Shown here: piece by piece, positions 7,108 to 11,012 of the stretch | Position numbering within the stretch: position 1 is the stretch's first letter | Layout: every line of letters begins with the position of its first letter | Assembly: GCA_044238735.1 (NCBI GenBank) | Contig: JBIICS010000097.1 | Span: 1-11,012, forward strand | Direction: 5' to 3' | Source: JBIICS01 sp044238735 | GTDB lineage: Bacteria > Bacteroidota > Bacteroidia > UBA4408 | DNA length: 11,012 bases | Notes under the pieces: generated by a model | Database searches by the model: none | What the model saw: the letters and a program-made list of their open reading frames with translations, nothing else | What the model was told of the DNA's origin: nothing | Translations under genes and position numbers: made by a program

Positions 7108-8709
7108 ATGAAAAATATTATTTCAGCTGTTTTAATACTTTTTTCTTTTTCCTCGGTAATTGCTCAAGAAGAAGAATTATCTCCTTATGATTTTTTTCTG
7201 GATGGTTTTTATAAAGACGCAATTAAAGGCTATAAAAAAATTTTACAAAAAGATCCTGCTAATTTTGATGCAAACAGAAAAATAGGTATTTGTTATCTAA
7301 GTGTTAGTGGCGATAAAAGCAGAGCAATAGATCATCTTGAGTTTGTTCGTAATAATGATAAAACAAATTCAAGAAATGAAGAACTCTTAATTGATTTAGC
7401 AAGCGCTTATCATCAGGCCTATCGTTTCGAAGAAGCCATTAAGGTTTATCAGGAATTAAGAACGATTACTACCTCAAAAAATTATCCTTTCGTGGATCGT
7501 CAAATCGAAATTTGCAAAAATGCTATTGAACTTGTAGCAAAGCCGGTAAACGTTACTTTTGTGAATTTGGGAAAGGAAGTTAATTCATCCGAAGATGATT
7601 ATTATCCTTTTGTTACCACTGATGAATCTTACCTGATCTTCACAACACGCAGGAAAGGAACCACGGGAAATTTAACCGGACTAAATGGATTATTTACCTC
7701 TGATATTTATTTTTCTACAGTTATAGATGGTAAATGGTCTAAAGCTAAAAGCTTAAGTCCAATTGTAAATACAGCTGAAGATGAACAAGCAGTGGGAATG
7801 AGCACAGACGCCAACAACTTGATGGTTTATCAAGAAACCCCTGAGGTTTATGGTGATATCTATATTTCTACAAAGATAAAGGGCAAATATGTTAAACCCG
7901 AAAAATTTGGGCCAGCTATAAATACAAAAGATTTGGAAACCGAAGCCTATATAATGCCTGATGGAAAAACTATGTATTTTGTAAGTAATAAACCAGGAGG
8001 AATTGGAAAAGCCGATATTTACCTTGTTAAAAAAGATATGGATGGTAATTGGGGTGTTCCCGAAAATTTAGGCGATATAATAAATACCGATGATGATGAA
8101 GGTTTCCCGCGTTTAACAGATGATGGAAAAACACTTTATTTCGCATCTAAAGGACATAAGACAATGGGAGGGTATGATATTTTTAAATCTTTTTGGGATG
8201 AAAATAAAAAGGAGTGGACAAAGCCCGAAAATGTTGGATATCCAATTAATAATCCAGATAATAATATGGTGTTCTCCCTTTGTTCCAATAATCGTGATGC
8301 TTATGTATCAATGTACAGAAAGGAAGACTCGATGGGAGAATTAGATATTTATAAAGTTATTTTTAATGAAGTGGAAGAAAGAAAAACTGCACTAAAAGGT
8401 TTAGTTACTTTTGAGGGCATTGAGACCAAAGATATCAAAGTGCATTTAAAAGTATACAAGGACACTTTATTAATTACCGACCGTGATCTAAATTTTAAAA
8501 CGGAACGATTTACCGTTAATTTGGAGCCCGGCAAGTATAAATTTATTCTCGAAACTGAAAAATATCCAAAAATCGAAGAACAGATCAAAATTTTAGGCAT
8601 GAGCAATTATAAGGAAGAAATGGAAAAAGTATTCAATTTTACTTTACAGCCCGCAGAAATAAAAAGTGATAAAAAAACAGCCCCCGCTAAACCACCGGTT
8701 AAAAAATGA
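7108..8709 (+). CDS. Secreted TPR and PD40 (WD40-like) beta-propeller protein, PorE-like without OmpA domain
   Basis: This 533-residue exported protein has a signal peptide at 1-19 (cleavage probably VIA before Q20). TPR-like helices cover about 27-145 (DFFLDGFYKDAIKGYKKIL, then SAYHQAYRFEEAIKVYQEL). At least five PD40 propeller blades lie near 163-203, 224-255, 278-306, 330-361 and 384-417; the best read TEAYIMPDGKTMYFVSNKPGG and GFPRLTDDGKTLYFASKG. Residues about 427-515 form a beta-sandwich resembling a carboxypeptidase regulatory domain (LKGLVTFEG, then NLEPGKYKFILETEKYP), followed by a Lys/Pro tail. The order TPR, PD40, regulatory-like domain matches PorE, a T9SS-associated envelope protein, but the C-terminal OmpA peptidoglycan-binding domain is absent. 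A periplasmic or outer-membrane scaffold role is therefore inferred, not shown. The stop overlaps the next start (ATGA), so the two are probably translationally coupled. Confidence 0.85.
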   Translation: MKNIISAVLILFSFSSVIAQEEELSPYDFFLDGFYKDAIKGYKKILQKDPANFDANRKIGICYLSVSGDKSRAIDHLEFVRNNDKTNSRNEELLIDLASAYHQAYRFEEAIKVYQELRTITTSKNYPFVDRQIEICKNAIELVAKPVNVTFVNLGKEVNSSEDDYYPFVTTDESYLIFTTRRKGTTGNLTGLNGLFTSDIYFSTVIDGKWSKAKSLSPIVNTAEDEQAVGMSTDANNLMVYQETPEVYGDIYISTKIKGKYVKPEKFGPAINTKDLETEAYIMPDGKTMYFVSNKPGGIGKADIYLVKKDMDGNWGVPENLGDIINTDDDEGFPRLTDDGKTLYFASKGHKTMGGYDIFKSFWDENKKEWTKPENVGYPINNPDNNMVFSLCSNNRDAYVSMYRKEDSMGELDIYKVIFNEVEERKTALKGLVTFEGIETKDIKVHLKVYKDTLLITDRDLNFKTERFTVNLEPGKYKFILETEKYPKIEEQIKILGMSNYKEEMEKVFNFTLQPAEIKSDKKTAPAKPPVKK

Positions 8710-8891
8710 TTTCTTCAAAATTTAATGATTTAGAACCCGACGAATATTATAAATCTCCTGAGGGATTTATTGTATTTACCGAAAAGTATCATTTAAAGCG
8801 TGGTTATTGTTGTAAAAGCGGATGCCGCCATTGTCCTTATGGCTTCAATAAAAAAACAGGAACCATTGATAAAAAGAAAGATCAAACGTAA
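8706..8891 (+). CDS. Small cysteine-rich DUF5522-family protein
   Basis: This 61-residue protein starts at an ATG that shares four bases with the stop of the PD40 gene, which supports both the start and co-translation. The body matches the DUF5522 pattern: YYKSPEGFIVFTEKYHLKRG, then a cluster of four cysteines (C35, C36, C40, C43, pattern CCxxxCxxC) in GYCCKSGCRHCPYGF, then a Lys-rich tail. There is no signal peptide, so it should be cytoplasmic. The cysteine cluster suggests zinc or another metal, but the family has no established function as far as I know. Coupling to a secreted propeller protein may reflect operon economy more than a shared job. Confidence 0.85.
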   Translation: MISSKFNDLEPDEYYKSPEGFIVFTEKYHLKRGYCCKSGCRHCPYGFNKKTGTIDKKKDQT

Positions 8892-8927
8892 AGTATTTAT
8901 AATCTATCGAATGAAATGTAAAAGAAC

Positions 8928-10049
8928 TTAAACCGATAGCATTTCTGAAGCTTCTTTTCCAATTATGCTTCCTATAGCTACACCCATACCGCCCATTTTA
9001 ACTGCGCAATATACATTATTCTTTAAATGTTTTACAATTGGATATTTATTTTTGCCAAAAGCCATAATACCGCTCCATTCAAATTCTGTATCAAATATAG
9101 TGTAGGGTAAAATCTGGTTTTTAGCTAATTTTAAAAGAGCTTCTTTAATTAAGATGTTAGTCCCAAATTGATGGGTTTCTTCACCTTTAAAATCAAGATT
9201 CCTTCCACCTCCAATCAGCAGGCGGTTCCCAATGTTTCTGAAATAAATGTAACCCTTATCCATATGGTATATGCCGTTTAGTTTTAAATCTAAAATAGGC
9301 TTACTAACCAATATCAAGCCCCTGCCCGGTATAACATCAATTTCGGGAATTAATTGTTTGGAAAAAGCGTTTGAACATAGAATTAACTTGCCAAACTTTA
9401 TGGAGTGTGTGTTTTTTATTTGTACTGAATTTGAGTTAAAATCAATCGACTCTACCTCAATACCATTTAAAATTTTAATCCCAATTTTTAAGCATTTTAA
9501 TAAAAGCTCATTATAAATTTTACCCGAATTTAGTGATCCTTCAAATTGATTGAAAATTAGATGATTAACCCCTGAAAATCCATAATCTTTTATTTTTTCG
9601 GTTGCCACTGAAAAAGCATCCGAAGGTAAAAATCGGAGACATTCTTTATTGAATAATTGAATATTTTTCAGAGCATTTTGATAATCCTTTTCTTCAGTAA
9701 ATAATTCATAACTACCGCATTCAATAAAATCGATATTTGAATCCCCCAGTGTTTCCCTTAATAACTTTAAACCCTGGTACCTTCTTTCCATCAGGTTTAT
9801 TAATTCATTCAATTCATGACTTTCCAGATTGTCAGAAAGTTCGCCCAAGCTGCCGTAACAGGCAAAACCGGCATTTCGTGTTGAAGCACCGGAAGGAATA
9901 GCACCTCTTTCTAAAATCAATACACGGGCCTTTGGATTCTTTTTTTTATAAAACAAAGCCGTTGATAAACCCACAATACCGCTCCCAATGATTATTAAAT
10001 CGTTGTTTAAAAAAAACTGTTCATTTTCCCAATACGAGTAAGAGTACAT
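8928..10049 (-). CDS. FAD-dependent oxidoreductase, DAO (D-amino acid / glycine oxidase-like) family
   Basis: This 373-residue protein has an FAD-binding Rossmann motif at the N-terminus (DLIIIGSGIVGLSTALF, GSGIVG at 22-27) and the acidic residue at the end of the second strand that binds the ribose (LILERG, E47). The DAO-family segment PSGASTRNAGFACYG (52-66) follows. The C-terminus has EWSGIMAFGKNKYPIV (about 324-339) and the second FAD-contacting glycine motif GGMGVAIG (353-360). Length fits single-domain DAO enzymes. The chosen ATG gives a short SYWENEQFF leader before the Rossmann strand. The likely reaction is oxidation of an amine or amino acid with FAD as cofactor; the substrate cannot be read from sequence. 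It is cytoplasmic, converges on the DUF5522 gene with 36 bases between them, and diverges from the gene at 10108. Confidence 0.9.
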   Translation of the reverse strand: MYSYSYWENEQFFLNNDLIIIGSGIVGLSTALFYKKKNPKARVLILERGAIPSGASTRNAGFACYGSLGELSDNLESHELNELINLMERRYQGLKLLRETLGDSNIDFIECGSYELFTEEKDYQNALKNIQLFNKECLRFLPSDAFSVATEKIKDYGFSGVNHLIFNQFEGSLNSGKIYNELLLKCLKIGIKILNGIEVESIDFNSNSVQIKNTHSIKFGKLILCSNAFSKQLIPEIDVIPGRGLILVSKPILDLKLNGIYHMDKGYIYFRNIGNRLLIGGGRNLDFKGEETHQFGTNILIKEALLKLAKNQILPYTIFDTEFEWSGIMAFGKNKYPIVKHLKNNVYCAVKMGGMGVAIGSIIGKEASEMLSV

Positions 10050-10071
10050 GGTATTTAATCGCTTCTATTTT

Positions 10072-10102
10072 GCTAAATTAGCGGGTTATTATCAATAAAC
10101 CC
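10072..10102. promoter_or_regulatory. Two adjacent dyads between divergent genes, candidate operator or leader hairpin
   Basis: The 58-base gap between the divergent starts at 10049 (minus) and 10108 (plus) holds two abutting inverted repeats. GCTAA-A-TTAGC at 10072-10082 is a perfect 5-bp dyad. GGGTT (10083-10087) and AACCC (10098-10102) are perfect 5-bp arms that extend by three more pairs past a one-base bulge. The second ends 5 bases before the GTG start. Shared control of both genes by a dimeric regulator is inference; a leader hairpin of the rightward gene is the alternative. No clear TAnnTTTG -7 element was seen on either strand. Confidence 0.35.
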
Positions 10103-10107
10103 ATTTT

Positions 10108-11012
10108 GTGCGTTTTTTATTTTTAGCTCTAGGCTTGTTTTTTTGCTTCGACTTGTTTTCGCAACCGGCAAAATGGTTTATGGATATTGGTGCCACGGTA
10201 AAAAAGGATAATAAAAAGCTTGATGGTGCCACAGTTACTTTAATTAAAAACGGTAAAGAGCATGAGAAAACGGTTACTAGTCCAAGTGGTAAGTTTGTTT
10301 TTAAGTTAGAGAGTAATGCCGATTATACGATAAAATTTTCTAAACCGGGGCATGTTTCCAAATTAATTAGTGTTAGTACTAAGGGAATACCTCCTGATGA
10401 TATTGTAGGATTTAAAGAGGGGGAGGATATTTTTACTTTTGCTGGTTGGGAGATTTCTTTGTTTGAGGAAATACCTGGACTAAACACCTCAATTTTAAAT
10501 AATCCCGTTGCCAAGATTTCGTATAATCATGTTGCCAGAAGTTTTGATTATGATAAACAGTATTCTAAATCAGTTCAGTCTCAATTAGCCCAACTTCAGG
10601 ATGAATTAGAGCAAAGATTAGCCGAGGAGGCAGCTAAGAAAAATGCCGAGGCCGCTGCCGCCGCAAAGGCAGAGGCTGATGCTAAACGGAAGTTGGAAGA
10701 GGAAGCTAAAGTAAAAGCAATTGCTGAGGCCAAAGCTAAAGCTGCGGCAGAAGCCGCCGCAAAGGCTGATGCAGATGCCAGACTGAAGGCTGAGGCCGAA
10801 GCCAAAAGGAAGGCTGAATTGGAGGCTAAAACACAAGCCGCCGCCAAAGCAGCAGAAGAAGCAAGACTGAAAAAAGAGGCAGAAGATAAAGCTAAAGCAG
10901 AAGCATTGGAGAAAGCACGTTTAGAAGCCGAAGCAAAAAAGAAAGCAGATGAAGAGGCTAAAGCTAAAGCATTAGCTGATGCCAAAGCTAAGGCAGACGC
11001 AGAGGCTGCCGC
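10108..11012 (+). CDS. Secreted protein with carboxypeptidase-regulatory-like domain and long Ala/Lys/Glu coiled coil, 3' partial
   Basis: The frame is open to the right edge (301 codons visible) and preceded by an in-frame TAA at 10096. The GTG at 10108 is chosen because it gives a textbook signal peptide (MRFLFLALGLFFCFDLFS, likely cut before Q19); the first in-frame ATG at 10180 would lose it. The cysteine at 13 does not sit in a proper lipobox. Residues about 24-92 resemble a carboxypeptidase regulatory domain (LDGATVTLIKNGKE, SPSGKFVFKL, YTIKFSKPGHVSK). Residues 93-150 are a linker with FDYDKQYS near the end. From about 155 onward the chain is almost only Ala, Lys, Glu, Asp, Arg and Leu, as in TolA-like long helices or coiled coils. 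The DNA here is richer in G and C because of alanine codons. Function is unknown; a periplasmic spacer or envelope-spanning rod is plausible. Confidence 0.85.
   Translation, partial: MRFLFLALGLFFCFDLFSQPAKWFMDIGATVKKDNKKLDGATVTLIKNGKEHEKTVTSPSGKFVFKLESNADYTIKFSKPGHVSKLISVSTKGIPPDDIVGFKEGEDIFTFAGWEISLFEEIPGLNTSILNNPVAKISYNHVARSFDYDKQYSKSVQSQLAQLQDELEQRLAEEAAKKNAEAAAAAKAEADAKRKLEEEAKVKAIAEAKAKAAAEAAAKADADARLKAEAEAKRKAELEAKTQAAAKAAEEARLKKEAEDKAKAEALEKARLEAEAKKKADEEAKAKALADAKAKADAEAA

Noticed and set aside
8120..8344. Plus-strand open frame inside the PD40 gene
   Set aside because: It is out of frame with well-conserved propeller blades and looks like a chance frame.
8904..8939. CTATCG / CGATAG inverted repeat between the convergent genes, as a bidirectional terminator
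   Set aside because: Arms of only 6 bp around a 24-base loop, with no T-run following on either strand. One arm lies in the coding end of the oxidoreductase. Chance is likely.
10596..10985. Minus-strand open frame of 129 codons rich in Ala and Ser
   Set aside because: It is the antisense shadow of the Ala/Lys/Glu-rich coding region on the plus strand. Low stop frequency in such DNA explains it, and its sequence has no recognisable fold.

Overview
The window looks like chromosomal DNA of a member of the Bacteroidota. The DNA is AT-rich, no start is preceded by a well-placed Shine-Dalgarno sequence, and two large secreted proteins end in the gliding-motility-associated C-terminal domain (CHU_C / type B sorting domain), which targets proteins to the type IX secretion system (T9SS) and is essentially confined to this phylum. 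I cannot resolve the lineage below phylum. No RNA gene, insertion sequence, CRISPR array or phage gene was found, and no non-coding gap reaches 300 bases.

Layout: (1) Bases 2-1546 hold the 3' part of a secreted modular protein whose start lies before the window. (2) Bases 1611-5690 hold a complete 1359-residue paralogue in tandem: signal peptide, choice-of-anchor L domain, Ig-like modules, six PKD-like modules and a type B sorting domain. The two genes share an ungapped 259-residue block that is about 66% identical by hand count, so they arose by duplication and then diverged in their number of PKD-like modules. (3) Bases 5761-6990 encode an SpmA-SpmB fusion membrane protein. (4) Bases 7108-8709 encode a secreted TPR plus PD40 beta-propeller protein resembling the T9SS/cell-envelope protein PorE but without an OmpA domain. 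It overlaps by 4 bases a small cysteine-rich DUF5522 protein (8706-8891). (5) On the minus strand, 8928-10049 encodes a DAO-family FAD-dependent oxidoreductase. (6) Divergent from it, a GTG-started secreted gene begins at 10108 and runs off the right edge. It has a carboxypeptidase-regulatory-like domain followed by a long Ala/Lys/Glu-rich helix.

Together the window looks like envelope and surface biology (T9SS cargo, a periplasmic or outer-membrane propeller protein, and a secreted helical protein) mixed with housekeeping genes. I see no defence, toxin or other clearly undescribed system. The points most worth a second look are the tandem T9SS paralogues with their cysteine pattern, the unannotated GTG-started gene at the right edge, the SpmA-SpmB fusion in a phylum that does not sporulate, and the paired dyads between the divergent genes.
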